Shown piece after piece: positions 23,620-34,510 of a stretch of 64,000 nt of DNA. The DNA comes from Metridium senile (lineage: Eukaryota; Cnidaria; Anthozoa; Actiniaria; Metridiidae), in NCBI GenBank assembly GCA_949775045.1, contig OX459097.1, positions 17,026,210 to 17,090,209 on the forward strand, written 5' to 3'. How positions within the stretch are numbered: position 1 is the stretch's first letter; each line of letters starts with the position of its first letter. The position numbers and the translations under genes are program-made. A model generated the notes under the pieces. The model was not told the origin of the DNA and ran no database searches. It worked only from the letters and a program-made list of their open reading frames with translations.

Positions 23620-23656
23620 CTGAAGATGACTTCCGCTCAGGTTGTCGAAACGTCAG
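23620..23656 (+). ncRNA. Hammerhead-like motif in the Penelope-like element
   Basis: CUGAAGA matches CUGANGA exactly. A hairpin GAC-uu-CC / GG-uu-GUC gives stem II, then GAAAC and GUC follow. Stem I pairing is only two base pairs as written. The same motif is present on the minus strand in the left arm at about 21294-21330. Hammerheads are established components of Penelope-like elements. Activity here is inferred. Confidence 0.4.
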
Positions 23657-24153
23657 ACATCAACACCATCAGTCTTTCTCAAGACTACACCACCCCGGAC
23701 GATCATGCCTCATCTACATCAAAAAAATGAATCTAAGGAATTCCAATATTCATTGAAACGTTTTTAGCCTTATCATTTTTGATCGACTTAGTATGTTGAT
23801 GCATCGAGTCGATTTTTTTTACGACGGCTTTACGACGTTTTATTTACGACAGGAAGCCCGAGCGTACGTCCGTCCGTGTCCATCGCGATGCTGATTGGCT
23901 GTTCAATTTTGGCAGCAACTAATTAAATTGTCAAATATGCCAAATATGTTTTTGTTTAAAACTTGTACAAACAAAGTTTTTTTATCCACATAAAAGTCAA
24001 ACAAACAAAAGACAACAGCAAAATGCTACCTGAAGTCACAGCTCTCATTACTTTAAAATAACAACGGAAAGAAAAAGGATCACTTGCGCTCGCAAAGCAT
24101 CACTCGTTCGTTTTATGAACACAAACTTGTAAAATGTATAATATAACCTTGTA

Positions 24154-24413
24154 TACACCTATTTCAAGTAACGTTGTCCATCTGGAATGGTCAATCTGAA
24201 ACCGATAGGAATTGTGGGAGCTCGTTAAACTGCAAATACACTATTATAATCACGCTCGAATATTAATGTTTTCTTCTGAAATACTGTTATCTATAATTCA
24301 GCACCATTCAAGTGTGATTAAAACATTGTATTTGAAATTTCATGAACTCCCACAATTCCTATCGGTATCAGATCAACCATTCCAGATGGACAACGTTAAT
24401 TGAAATAGGTGTA
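24154..24413. mobile_element. 260-bp palindromic MITE, family C, copy 1
   Basis: Ends are TACACCTATTTCAA and TTGAAATAGGTGTA. The arms include cgttgtccatctggaatgg and ataggaattgtgggagctc with their complements. A second copy of identical length lies at 36877-37136. A partial piece (acacctatttaaaa) lies at 24543. Confidence 0.85.
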
Positions 24414-24646
24414 TTTCAAATAAATTGTCATGGGTTTGAAATGAAATACAGATACATGAGAAAAATATCAAAATATCCAGGAATGAGACCGTGAAGGGAT
24501 CAAACAACTAAGACGGCTTTCAGGCTTTTCATTTCATGACATACACCTATTTAAAATTAAAGGAGCTCAAGGAGCTCATGTGGTTACTCTCACTTGTTTA
24601 GTTAAGTTAAGTGTTAGAAATGATGATACTATAAGTTTCTGCAGTG

Positions 24647-24715
24647 TGTTACACTATCTTGTAATTGTAAATGTGTGTTTGAAATAAAAACAATTAAAAA
24701 AAAAAAAAAAAAAAA
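24647..24715 (+). mobile_element. Short retro-inserted fragment with poly(A) tail
   Basis: A 69-bp insert ends in gaaataaaaacaatt and about 23 A. It is flanked by the 14-bp direct repeat aagtttctgcagtg (24633-24646 and 24716-24729). An AATAAA signal, an A tail and a target duplication together show insertion of a 5'-truncated polyadenylated RNA by LINE-type machinery. The parent transcript is unknown. Confidence 0.8.
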
Positions 24716-24866
24716 AAGTTTCTGCAGTGAAATGCTGCTGTAGAGTAGAAGGTAAAATAAATAGAACAATAATTATAGACCTACTCTAAAATTAGATTAA
24801 ATGGAAACTAGACGCTCTGTGAACGATTACTCGGGCTACTGAACAGAAGGGATTCTGAGGGATTGA

Positions 24867-25013
24867 AATAGCTGTTATTACAGTTATATGCAAATGATTT
24901 TGAACAATGGGTTGAAGTGGAGGCTTTCGGGTAAAAACAATAGGTTTGCCCGAAAGCCTGAATTTGAATCCATTGTTTGAAATCATTTGCATATAACTGT
25001 AATAACAGCTATT
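24867..25013. repeat. Inverted repeat / MITE
   Basis: aatagctgttattacagtta is mirrored at 24994-25013. The arms extend through tatgcaaatgatt and aggctttcggg / cccgaaagcct. Confidence 0.85.
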
Positions 25014-25049
25014 CATAATGTATCATACATAGATCATACACAATACATA

Positions 25050-25216
25050 TACAGTGGTACCTCTATTAAGCGGTCACCCATTAAGTGGTCACCCTCTATT
25101 AGGCGGTCAGAATAAAAAGCTCCAAATCTATTCCTATATACCTATTCTATACCTCTTTTCTGCAGCCAACCCGGCTACTTTGGAAAGTCCCGAGGGTGAG
25201 GAGGAACTAAATTGGT
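25050..25216 (+). mobile_element. Half copy of the CAGTGGTACCTCTATTAAG MITE
   Basis: It starts tacagtggtacctctattaa and continues gcggtcaccc, then ccaaatctattcctat and ggaaagtcccgagggtga. The matching complete, inverted-end element is at 36351-36565. The right end is not found here. Confidence 0.6.
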
Positions 25217-25734
25217 TGATTAATGTTTACAAAATGTTTAAAATGTGCACAAAAATAAACATATGCACGTAAATCATTTATGACTAATTTTAGGTTATTT
25301 TAATGAGAAATGTCCTTATCCCAAATTTCATAATGTTTTTATTGAGAAAATGAAAACTAAATCTCAGAAACATTATTATCAAGATTAACCTTTTGAGAAA
25401 TAAACGTCACGAAAATAAAGATGGATTTTGGGCTGTATGAATCTGTTCGACATATATTTCTATGTACCGGGATGCCTGTGTTACAAAGTGTTGACATTTC
25501 ATGCCGTCCCCTCCCCCCAAAGCGCCGCTACGAAGATTTGAGTATGCGATAAAATGGATATAGAGTTCGAAAACTTGAATGCTTCGAAAACTTGAAGTTC
25601 TTGAAAATTGAACGTCAGAACAAGAAAGATAGATAGTTATTTAAGCAATTTGTGTAATTTTTTAGGCGATTTGGGCTGTTGAGAGTGGTTTTCAGACAGG
25701 CCGATCTGAATGTTTTTATGTCGTGTTGACGGTG

Positions 25735-25980
25735 TTCGCTTTGTAGGCTTCGTGATAGTCCGGCAGATTGGTGAAAAAATTGTGGGTTTTATGATAGAAG
25801 CACCAAATTTTGCAGAAAGATAGCTTGATACCTTCTAAAAAATATTGGATATGGACCCCATCGAGATCTTTCCATAAAACACGGCTAGACGTGATTTACG
25901 TATTGAGTGAAAAAATGACAACATGAAAACGAGGCTGAAGATTTTATTTTCCTTATATCAATTAGTATTGCCTTTATTCT
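25735..25980 (+). pseudogene. Fragment of an unknown repeated coding sequence
   Basis: The plus strand reads KNCGFYDRSTKFC and NIGYGPHR, with interruptions. The same words occur on the minus strand at 28930-29160. Similarity continues into atgaaaacgaggct. The shared piece flanks the broken gene at 26870-28565 in inverted orientation. Function unknown. Confidence 0.4.
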
Positions 25981-26249
25981 TCACAATAATGGTCAATAGC
26001 TATATCTTTCACAGTATACAGTGCTAAGGTGTTTCTGAGCGTGTCTCAAAAGCTGTCACGTGATCTCTCACGTGACCATAGAAGGGGTTTAATAAAGAGG
26101 GAAAATAAGGAAAACTATTATTTAATTAGTAAGCTGTTAGCTGGTCTCCCATGAAGCCGACGGTGCGCTCTTTCTCGATCCCCTCTCTCCATCAATGCTC
26201 CGTTTTAAAGCTACTCAAAGCTACACTGGTTGGAAAGAAGTCGAAACAA

Positions 26250-26333
26250 GTGTGAGGCTACTAGGGATCGAACTCGTGGCCTCTAGATCTCGCTCCCAAA
26301 GCCACGCACTAACCAACTTAGTTACACTTGTTC
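26250..26333 (-). mobile_element. tRNA-derived SINE head
   Basis: The minus strand shows an A-box-like TTGGTTAGTGCG (about 26321-26306) and the B box GAGTTCGATCCC (26275-26264), followed by TAGTAGCCTCACAC. Spacing fits a tRNA-derived promoter. The pairing is too poor for a tRNA gene. Sequence to 26130 on the left is likely its body. Confidence 0.55.
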
Positions 26334-26523
26334 ACAAAGGGTTATCATTCGGTAGTCGAATAAGATTTACTACACTGACCATAGCATATTTCAGTATATC
26401 TTACTATATATATAACGCACTAATAATAAGTGAATATACTTATAACTTATAACTTATAAATAACGGTATTAAGGTCGAATTAATGTTTGCTGTCTATTGA
26501 CTATTATATGGTATTTAAATTAC

Positions 26524-26700
26524 ACTACTTGTGTTATATATATGTTGCAATTTCGCTACATGCATATACACATGTAGACCAAAAAAAAGTACTTCAAGTA
26601 CTTTTATTTGGTCTAGTACTTTTATTTGGTCTAGTACTTTTATTTGGTCTACATTTGTATATGTAGCGAAATTGCAACATATATATATAACACAAGTAGT
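26524..26700. mobile_element. Palindromic element with 18-bp tandem core
   Basis: actacttgtgttatatatat and its complement form the ends, with gttgcaatttcgctacat mirrored inside. The loop holds three copies of tagtacttttatttggtc. Confidence 0.8.
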
Positions 26701-26869
26701 ATAACAGCTGTATACCAATTGTCCTTTTTCACTTAAGTATCACATCAAAACAATCTATTGTTTTCATGGTAAGGATCATGGTCGCCAGATAGGACAAAAT
26801 TGCAGCAAAATGAATGAAATCAAAATAAAATCTAATTTATTCACACTGCACATTATAGTAGTTGCCGGC

Positions 26870-28565
26870 AGCTTTCTGAAGCATGTGGTAATCCATATAG
26901 CGCCGGTTACTTGGTACTTCTCAACCATCCCCATTCGCTTGGACAAGGAAGTTCAATCGAAGGTATTAAAGCTGTCCCCCAACACTGTCCTGGTACAATG
27001 CTGGTATGCAGCCGTTTTCGTATGCTGGAGTAATGCATCAGCAGTAGGTGGTATATTGTCGATCAGTCTTCCTTTCCGTGTAAACAGAACTTTGCGTGCT
27101 TCATTTACGCTGGTTGATGTACTAACATGGTCGTACAAAAGAATGACATAGCGCTCAAGCATGATCATGGAATCGTTCAGCATAGACAATGTCGGACAAT
27201 TGCCTAAGTCCTTAAACACAGGTTTTAACTCGTCGAGTATACTCCAAACGTTCCAGGCTGTTTTCTTTCCTTTGTTGGCAAATGTATAGAAGTTTGGTCA
27301 CAGCCAGTAAAAAAAAACATGAAATGTAAGCAATGCCTTCAACTTTTCTTGACCAATTTCTCTTGATATACAAGGGATTGGCGATCATCTGAAATATTTA
27401 CCAACACAAAATGATATCCGAAGCTATCCGAAATTATGACAGCTGAAGTTGTTCAAAAATGAAATTGCTATAACAATAACGTCAGCGTCAACTGTGCGAA
27501 TCATCGCCTTTGTGAATCCACACTTAGCAGCATCAGAAGCGTGCAGGACAAGCCTCGTGTCAACTTCCTCCTGTTTGCATGGGGAAAGATTCGAAACGCC
27601 TTCTCGGGACTTATTACAGAGTACTAACTCACCTTTGTGCGTTGAGATAATCTCTCCATATTCTGAAGGAATTGTCATCAACTCTTCTGTAAGGAAGTTA
27701 AACAATTCGTCTTCTGTCCAATTTCTTTCCAGGAATTCTTGTGTCATGCTTGACTCTTCTGCGAACTCCACTTCCTATTTTTTCTCTAATAGTGGCTTTT
27801 AGGCTAGCTGTTCGTTAGATACCTATCCCACACAACATCTATTATTTCGACACCACGTAGCTGGCCTTTTACAATAAGCAAGAAATACTTCGTTGCTGTA
27901 ATTTGCAAAGGTTTTCGAAGCTCCTGGCTTGTTAACCAAAGCCGCTCCGTCAAATATTGAAACTTGAACAGCTAGCATTATTTCTGCTTGTGATTTGGAA
28001 ACAAAGTAGGATACAGATGGTGGAAAGCTGTTGTTCTCATTGGTAAAATAATCATCCAAGTTGAAATCTAAAGACGGGAAAAGAGGGAACAATCATCTTT
28101 GGTTGAATTTATCTTCATTTTGTCATTGGATTTTCGTTTCTTTTGTGAAGGTGTATTGAAGAGTGTTAACTTGTTTCTTGTAATAGGTTCACTGAGAGGA
28201 GTTCAAATTCTTCAAACTGCTGCTTTCCTAATTCCTGTACAATTCTCACAATTTGAGCAACGCCTGGATCAGCAATATCACGCGGTGAGTTAAGTACTAG
28301 CAAATCCTTGCTTGGCTTTAGGAATGGGTTTCCCATTTCTTCAATTGTGCTATATAGACAGCTTTAACTTGTTTATGAAATCTGTCTCGAGTCGATCTTG
28401 CCTTTTCGTGGTGTCAACTTTCCGGACCTCTTTGAGATTGTGTGAGAATTTCCTGCAAAGACTCAAACTCAATGATAACTCTCGATAATTCTGTGCCAGA
28501 AACCATCCATCTCAACAAATTATTGATCGAGATGAGTTTTCCGTAAGGAAACAACAATTAAATAA
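26870..28565 (-). pseudogene. Decayed gene of a widespread uncharacterised invertebrate family (PIN/FEN-like?)
   Basis: On the minus strand, in order: RWMVSGTELSRVIIEFE (from about 28540), VKAVYIAQLKK, IEEMGNPFLKPSKDLL, DIADPGVAQIVRIVQELGKQQFEEFELL, LFPLFPSLDFNLDDYF, IFDGAALVNKPGASKTFANYS, WTEDELFNFLTEELM, CKQEEVDTRLVLHAS, IRTVDADVIVIA, LERYVILLYD, VNEARKVLFTRKGR, PPTADALLQHTKTA and finally a LPHASESCR-like end. These blocks match, in order, a long protein family I know only as 'uncharacterised' in cnidarian, mollusc and other invertebrate gene sets. At least four frame changes and missing segments separate them, so it is a pseudogene. The EEVDTR...RTVDADVIVIA pattern is reminiscent of the acidic motifs of XPG/FEN1-type PIN nucleases. 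That last point is inference. Confidence 0.65.
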
Positions 28566-28896
28566 AGAGAATGTTAATCCTACCTTCATAACCAAGGCTA
28601 CCCAATTCTAGTTCAAAGTCTACACTTTTCCCATTTACACATTTTACGGTTTTATTCAAATATCATTTTCTTATAGTTATATATATTATTATAGTTAATA
28701 TTATTATAGGTTTTATTCAAACTTGCAGACTATAGCTAAAGAGAGTGCGCTCATTAAAACTACAAGTTTATTGACAGTACATTGAGCCACCATATGAATA
28801 TTAATTGAAATATTATTATAAATTGATAGGTCACGTGACCTATCACGTGATGTTGAAGAAAGAACGTGTCTATCATCACATTATATATTTACGTAT

Positions 28897-29196
28897 TTAG
28901 TGTGAATGTTTGTCTTTATATTGTTCAAAATTGCACTGGAAAAGCATCCTTCCAGTTTCTAGCCTCGTTTCCATGCTAATATCAGACCTACCATACTTTA
29001 ACTGCCTATATCCTAACTTACGGGAAGAACGGCGATGGGGTCCATATCCAATATTGATAAGCAGCTTATTTACTACCTCTGTACAAATTTTGGTGCTTCT
29101 ATCATAAAACCCACAATTCTTATGAAAATCTTCACGATTCTGCCGGACTATGAAGGAAGTCACGTTCTCTGACATTATGAAGAACAAAAATAGCAC
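28897..29196 (-). pseudogene. Second copy of the unknown KNCGFYDRSTK fragment
   Basis: A 99-codon open frame includes FIVRQNREDFHKNCGFYDR, STKICTEVVNKLLINIGYG and METRLETGRMLFQCNF. It is open and less decayed than the plus-strand copy at 25735-25980. It lies just upstream of the broken gene at 26870-28565 on the same strand. It may be an exon of an unidentified mobile-element gene. Family not recognised. Confidence 0.35.
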
Positions 29197-29470
29197 ATTA
29201 ATGAATATAAACTCAAGATTTCTGTTTGAAAGTGCTTAATAATATACCGAAGCGAATGCAATTCTGCTGGCGTGGTACATCTTCTGTGAAAGGATTTCGC
29301 TAACGGCGGATCATTCCGGCCAAGATATCCTTGTCTTTATAAAAAAAAAGAATTTTGCCCTCCAATTATCCGGCAGATGAAACTTGAAATAGGATCTCCT
29401 TAATCGATTAAGTTTTTAAAAGAAATAACGACTAAAAGTACATAAAAGTACCTTTATTTGCGCGTACCGA

Positions 29471-30574
29471 CACAGGGAGCCCAAGCTCATCACTTTTACA
29501 GTAAATGTATGGAGTCGCGAGATATCCTTTCGCTGTGCCTCAAATATACAATAATAAAAACTTTTTTTTACGTAGATAGTTGTGTATAATTGTTTTCTAG
29601 TCTGTGACCGAGTTGTAGCTCAATTAGAGCGATTTTGACGAAAATACCCCAGAAAGACAAAGAAGAAGACAAGGGTGGAAACTAATCAAGCCGAGCCGAG
29701 ACGATCGATCTTACTTCTCACCTAAATTCGAGTGCTAAATGAAACTCTACACTAATTCGAACCACATAATGAGAAAGACTGATAAATTTCCTAAATATAT
29801 ATGTAGGTTGAGTCAAAATCGGTTATGGTTAGCCGGAGTAAGGACTCGACAAACACGAAAAGTTCGAACCAAAACCGCCGAAAACATCCGTTCGACTAGT
29901 ACCTTGGACACCAAACCGCTCCCGGGTCCCCTAAGTCAAGTTTTTGACATGTTCAAAAAAAATTCATCAGCTTCATCTTCAATATTGAAGTAGTCCTTTG
30001 CTTCTGTACTGCCTAGGAGCAACAGAAGATAGACAGTACAGAAGCAAAGGACTACTTCAATATTGAAGATGAAGCTGATGAATTTTTTTTGAACATGTCA
30101 AAAACTTGACTTAGGGGACCCGGGAGCGGTTTGGTGTCCAAGGTACTAGTCGAACGGATGTTTTCGGCGGTTTTGGTTCGAACTTTTCGTGTTTGTCGAG
30201 TCCTTACTCCGGCTAACCATAACCGATTTTGACTCAACCTACATATATATTTAGGAAATTTATCAGTCTTTCTCATTATGTGGTTCGAATTAGTGTAGAG
30301 TTTCATTTAGCACTCGAATTTAGGTGAGAAGTAAGATCGATCCTCTCGGCTCGGCTCGATTAGTTTCCACCCTTGTCTTCTTCTTTGTCTTTCTGGGGTA
30401 TTTTCGTCAAAATCGCTCTAATTGAGCTAAAACTCGGTCACAGACTAGAAAACAATTATACACAACTATCTACGTAAAAAAAAGTTTTTATTATTGTATA
30501 TTTGAGGCACAGCGAAAGGATATCTCGCGACTCCATACATTTACTGTAAAAGTGATGAGCTTGGGCTCCCTGTG
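29471..30574. mobile_element. 1.1-kb near-perfect foldback element, CACAGGGAGCCC family, copy 2
   Basis: Two arms of exactly 541 bp (29471-30011 and 30034-30574) face each other over a 22-bp loop. I see only about three mismatches and no length difference. The 7-bp direct repeat GTACCGA flanks it (29464-29470 and 30575-30581). Each arm contains the same 84-codon open frame (29739-29993 on plus, 30052-30306 on minus), of unknown function. The outer parts match the short copy at 52538. The near identity means either very recent origin or gene conversion between arms. Confidence 0.92.
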
Positions 30575-30691
30575 GTACCGACCTAGGCCTTGGGGCAGAG
30601 ACGTCATCTATCGTGACGTCACATTCTATTGTTACAGACGGACTTACACAGCGTGATGACAAAGTGGTACTCCGTATAACGGAGTAACCAC

Positions 30692-30975
30692 AAAAAGGTT
30701 GTCATCGCCAAAGGCGATAAACTATAGGCGATAGGTCATTCCAAGACCCAAGTGCACTATGGGTATAATCTTAAATCGTGAATATAATGCCGCGTGAATA
30801 CCGTCGTGTTTGAATCTCAATCATGCCAACACCACTAAACAACGATTGTTTGAGCTGACATCATTGAAATTCAAACACGGCGGCATTCACGATTTAAGAT
30901 TATACCCATAGTACACTTCGGTCTTGGAATGACCTAGGCCTAAGGCCTATCGCTTTTGGCGATGACAACCTTTTT
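30692..30975. mobile_element. Palindromic MITE-like element
   Basis: aaaaaggttgtcatcgcc faces ggcgatgacaacctttttt, and aatcttaaatcgtgaat faces attcacgatttaagatt. Related words (gcattccaagacccaag, tgtgggtctaa) recur at 62578-62612. Confidence 0.82.
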
Positions 30976-31182
30976 TGAAATAGATGTATATACGGTGGGC
31001 TATTTACGACGCAGATTGATATGTTTCCGTCAACATTTTTTACATTAGTATATATCAATACTATTTACTTTTTGTTTTTTAATTATTTTGCAAAGTACTC
31101 TTGTTTTTTATTTATCATTTATTTATGCGATTTTTTATTTAATTTTGTTTTACTTTTATATCTTGTGATTTTGTTTTCGTTT

Positions 31183-31310
31183 AAAAAAATCAAATCCACG
31201 CTCATGGTCTAACAACGCCATAGACAAAGATATTTGCATAGTATACTGTTGTATGTAAATACTCTTTGTCTATGGCGTTGTTAGGCCATGAGCGTGGATT
31301 TGATTTTTTT
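31183..31310. repeat. Near-perfect inverted repeat, about 50-bp arms
   Basis: aaaaaaatcaaatccacgct ... caacgccatagacaaaga is mirrored by tctttgtctatggcgttg ... agcgtggatttgattttttt, with a short AT-rich loop. Confidence 0.85.
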
Positions 31311-32640
31311 TTTTCACATTAACCTGTTCCCTTGAGTCACTGAAATACTGCATAGTCGCTAATACCTAATCATTTAGTTTGCTCTACTGTTAATTCATTT
31401 CTGTATTTTTGTTATTATATGATTGTGATATTCATTTCTATAAAACTTGAACGATACCCGGTTTCTTTGCTTTATGATCAATAGAAGCGTTCGCAACGAA
31501 TCAAACTTCCTGATCGATTAAATTTCGATTTGTTTCGATATTGTCCTTCATGTGCTGCTTCTTATACGTACTAGTAATAATCCTAGATAGTTATTAGCTG
31601 GAATTGAATGTATCTTACCTGAAATACAGTCGAAGGAAGATTGACAGGGATAGTGAAATGGGCTTTAGCGGAGCACACCTTAAAATGAATGAAATATTAA
31701 ATTATTCATGTCACTGTCACGTGATGTGACTGCCACGAGTAAGTGATTTCCATGATGGGAGGGGAGGGTGAAGTCAGCAAGTTACATGAACACCTATTTT
31801 TATCACCAAATTAAAGTTTCGACGATTGCCATTCTAATTCATAAAAATCTTTAGTATTCTGAGAAAGTTTTATATCGCTGTTGTTGTACTACTCTTGTTA
31901 GTCGGGCTAGCCATAGGCTATTTATTATATCTATTTTTAAGGGAGCACAAACAACCCCCCCCCCCCCCCCCCCAACCACCACCACCACCCTCCCTATGGC
32001 CAATTAGCAGGGCAAATGTATCTAGCTAGAAGGTTGAAAGTATTTATTTATTAATTAGCATATATAACATTTAATAAAAGGTTCTATGATCTGAATAAAT
32101 GGAATTTGTCTAGTAATCAAAAATCATAGTGTGAAAATAGTTCAAATATTTGGGTCTATTTGTTCCGTGGGTGCAGTTTGCCAAGTCAGCTAATAAGTGC
32201 ATAGCAAGACATAATTATCGAAAAATTCGATGAATTATTGAATTCTTGAGATAACGCGGAAGTGGTTGAGGGGGAGGGAGGATCGGGGTCGTTGCTCCCA
32301 TAGCGCGTTGATAGATTGACCTTATTAACTTTTTTGTATTGCAAATGGATTTTTGACAAATTCAGCGATTTGAGCCACTTGAATTCACTAAAATTTTATG
32401 TTGCTTTTCTTTCTCAATTATGCAACACAGACGCACATATAAACGAAGCTCCTTCCAAGAAACTTGCTTTTTAGGAGTATTGCTAGTACTGACAATACGA
32501 AATATCGCTTAAAGGCTCGTCAAAATACAGCGTATCACTTGTAAAAAACCAAGCCATATTACACATCAAACTGTCTAATAAGATAGATAGTCTAGTGTAG
32601 GTTGGAATCATTGTATATATAGGATATTACAGAAAATTCG
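31311..32640. other. No gene seen
   Basis: AT-rich sequence with a 19-base C run at 31955-31973 followed by CCACC repeats. I see no coding exon, RNA gene or clear repeat apart from this. Confidence 0.6.
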
Positions 32641-32689
32641 AACGTTTTTATAGAAACCACGGCAGTGACGCAGTCACGGTACAGCACGT

Positions 32690-32830
32690 CCGTTTCACAG
32701 TCATACGAAAACTGTTCTAGATCTCTCACGAGTGAGCGCAGCGAACGAGTGAGAGATATTCAACACGAGAAGATAAAATTTGTATCTCCAAGCGGCCATG
32801 TAATGTTCTGTTTATTATATAGATATAGAC
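32690..32830. repeat. Copy of the CGAGTGAGCGCAGCGAACGAGTG repeat family
   Basis: tctcacgagtgagcgcagcg, then gaacgagtgagagata, then agaagataaaatttgtatct and catgtaatgttctgtttatt. The same order occurs at 38760-38880, and a diverged relative at 50000-50160 (gctcatcgagt, gaagataaagttcatatctt). Confidence 0.6.
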
Positions 32831-33007
32831 GAAATGTTAAGAGAAAGAAAACTTCATTGACTCGTTTATAAAAACCTTTATGCAAAACGAATTGCATCTG
32901 AAAACGATATCTTCACATGTGAAAGATATGATATCTTTCACATGTGAAAGATACGAAGTTTTAGACACTAGAGAAATCCTGGTATTTCATCGATATCTAT
33001 ATAATAA

Positions 33008-33530
33008 AATGAAGTAAGAGTCATCAACCTTGGCTTTTTTAGATTATTTAGTCCGAATATTTAATCTAAGCGCCCATATCATCTTCAGGGATGTGCGGCT
33101 TTTGAACTAGCTTGTCGTTTGATTGTTGCAGTTTGAGAGAAAAAAATGTCAGAAAAAATATATAAGTATAAAATCCAGTATCCTGATTCCTTGAATCGTA
33201 GCGAGAACGTGACAATAAGCCATTTCATCTGATTAATTGAATTCTTCGGGTAAAGAAACAATTTATAAATATTTGGAAATTTTATTTCATTTTTTTATCC
33301 ACTTCCTTATTTATTCATGTCACGTTCATTCTCTTATTTTTTTATATTTGTTTGTTTATTTATTTATTTGTATATATATTTTTATTTTTGGTTAGTCGAT
33401 GGACTGATCCGTCCGTCCGCCGGTCCGTGGAACGGTCCGGATCTATATTTTCCCGTCACCACTGAAAATGTGCACTTAGGCCGAAACGTCGGATTAAAAA
33501 ATCTTAAAGAGGTTGATGACTCTTGATTAA
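33008..33530. mobile_element. Penelope-tail-like non-autonomous element
   Basis: aagagtcatcaacctt near 33018 faces aaggttgatgactctt-like sequence near 33506-33525. The right part contains ccaccactgaaaatgtgcac, ttaggccgaaacgtcggatt, a diverged member of the CTGANGA...GAAACGTC motif class. No coding capacity. Confidence 0.45.
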
Positions 33531-33667
33531 TTATAAGATATATATCCCGATATATATACTCAAGTAAACATTCCTCATTCATTTGTTACACGTCATAGGT
33601 GCTTCAGTTTTAGTCAACAAAGTTAGGAATCACATAACAAAATAACATGATGACATTTGTAACACCG

Positions 33668-33990
33668 TCAAAAATGTTGACTTAACTTTACTGACATTGC
33701 GCACTTTAGCCCTTCGTCGGAGTAAAAGAGGCGAATGAGAACTTATCAGATATCTGATATCTCGTATGCCCTAGGGGATTTAAGGAACCGACCTTTTGAA
33801 ATTTGATGGGGAGGGGTGGGTCAAATATAAGTTGGCTCGATATTCTTTCCCCGCCCGCACGAAGGGCTAAAGCTAGAAACGTCAGTAAAGTTAAGTCAAC
33901 ATTTTTAACGATGTTAACAATTTAATTATATTACCTATCGTTTATATCACAAACACCCACGCAGCTTATACTAGTTTACTCGCTAGTTTC
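33668..33990. mobile_element. Two opposed Penelope-tail repeats
   Basis: 33660-33735 is a minus-strand copy (gtaacaccgtc, gttgacttaactttactgac, agcccttcgtcggagtaaaa). 33855-33990 is a plus-strand copy (cgcacgaagggctaaagct, agaaacgtcagtaaagttaa, cctatcgtttatatcac, cagcttatactagttt). Same family as 15463-15640. Confidence 0.65.
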
Positions 33991-34360
33991 CATATATTTT
34001 TGTTATAATCGATAAGTGTGTTTGATTTTTTTTTTTTTTTGCAGTATTTGACGTTGCACGATATGTTTTTCCACGATTCGCCTTGCTTTATATTACTTTT
34101 GGAATTTAACCCACCTCACCATCAAATATAATAGAGTTTTTATAGGTTTTTGGTAATGTGGTTACTGGCAAAAACAATGAAAATTACGGAAATTCTGCGC
34201 ATTGTTTCATTATTATAATTTGCTGCCCAAAAGTTGTCTTGATCACGATATTTATAAATAAATGCTTATTCTTTTTATCAAATAGATAAAAAGACGGATT
34301 CCTAAACCATAATGATATTGAAAAATTTTTTCCCATTTATATCGATATTTTGGACCGTTC

Positions 34361-34510
34361 TTGTTGACACGCGTTGTTACACATTGCGTGACAGCAACTT
34401 CCGGTTCCGTCACGCTCTATAAGTTGCCTTGCGCTACCGCTGTGCCGGCTTTCTCTCCGGATTGTCAAGCTGCAAATACTGAGAAGCCAGAAGGACTCCT
34501 TTTAGTAAAG
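34361..34510 (+). promoter_or_regulatory. Candidate core promoter and non-coding first exon
   Basis: A locally GC-richer segment contains an ETS-like CTTCCGG (34397-34403), a TATA-like TATAAG (34418-34423), then about 85 bp ending in a consensus donor agtaaag/gtaagt at 34510/34511. No open frame of note. It could be the first exon of a gene to the right, possibly the TRAF gene 25 kb away, or of a non-coding RNA. Confidence 0.3.

Larger units (their letters stand above)
21229..23720 (+). mobile_element. Penelope-like retroelement with inverted partial copy
   Basis: The right end (23135-23720) is repeated in inverted form at the left (21845-21229). The central part is an open RT-GIY-YIG gene. 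This arrangement, one copy plus an inverted 3' fragment, is typical of Penelope-like insertions. The arms differ by a 34-bp block present only in the left arm and a 3-bp block (aca) present only in the right arm; otherwise they are close to identical, suggesting a recent insertion. No target duplication is obvious. Confidence 0.88.
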
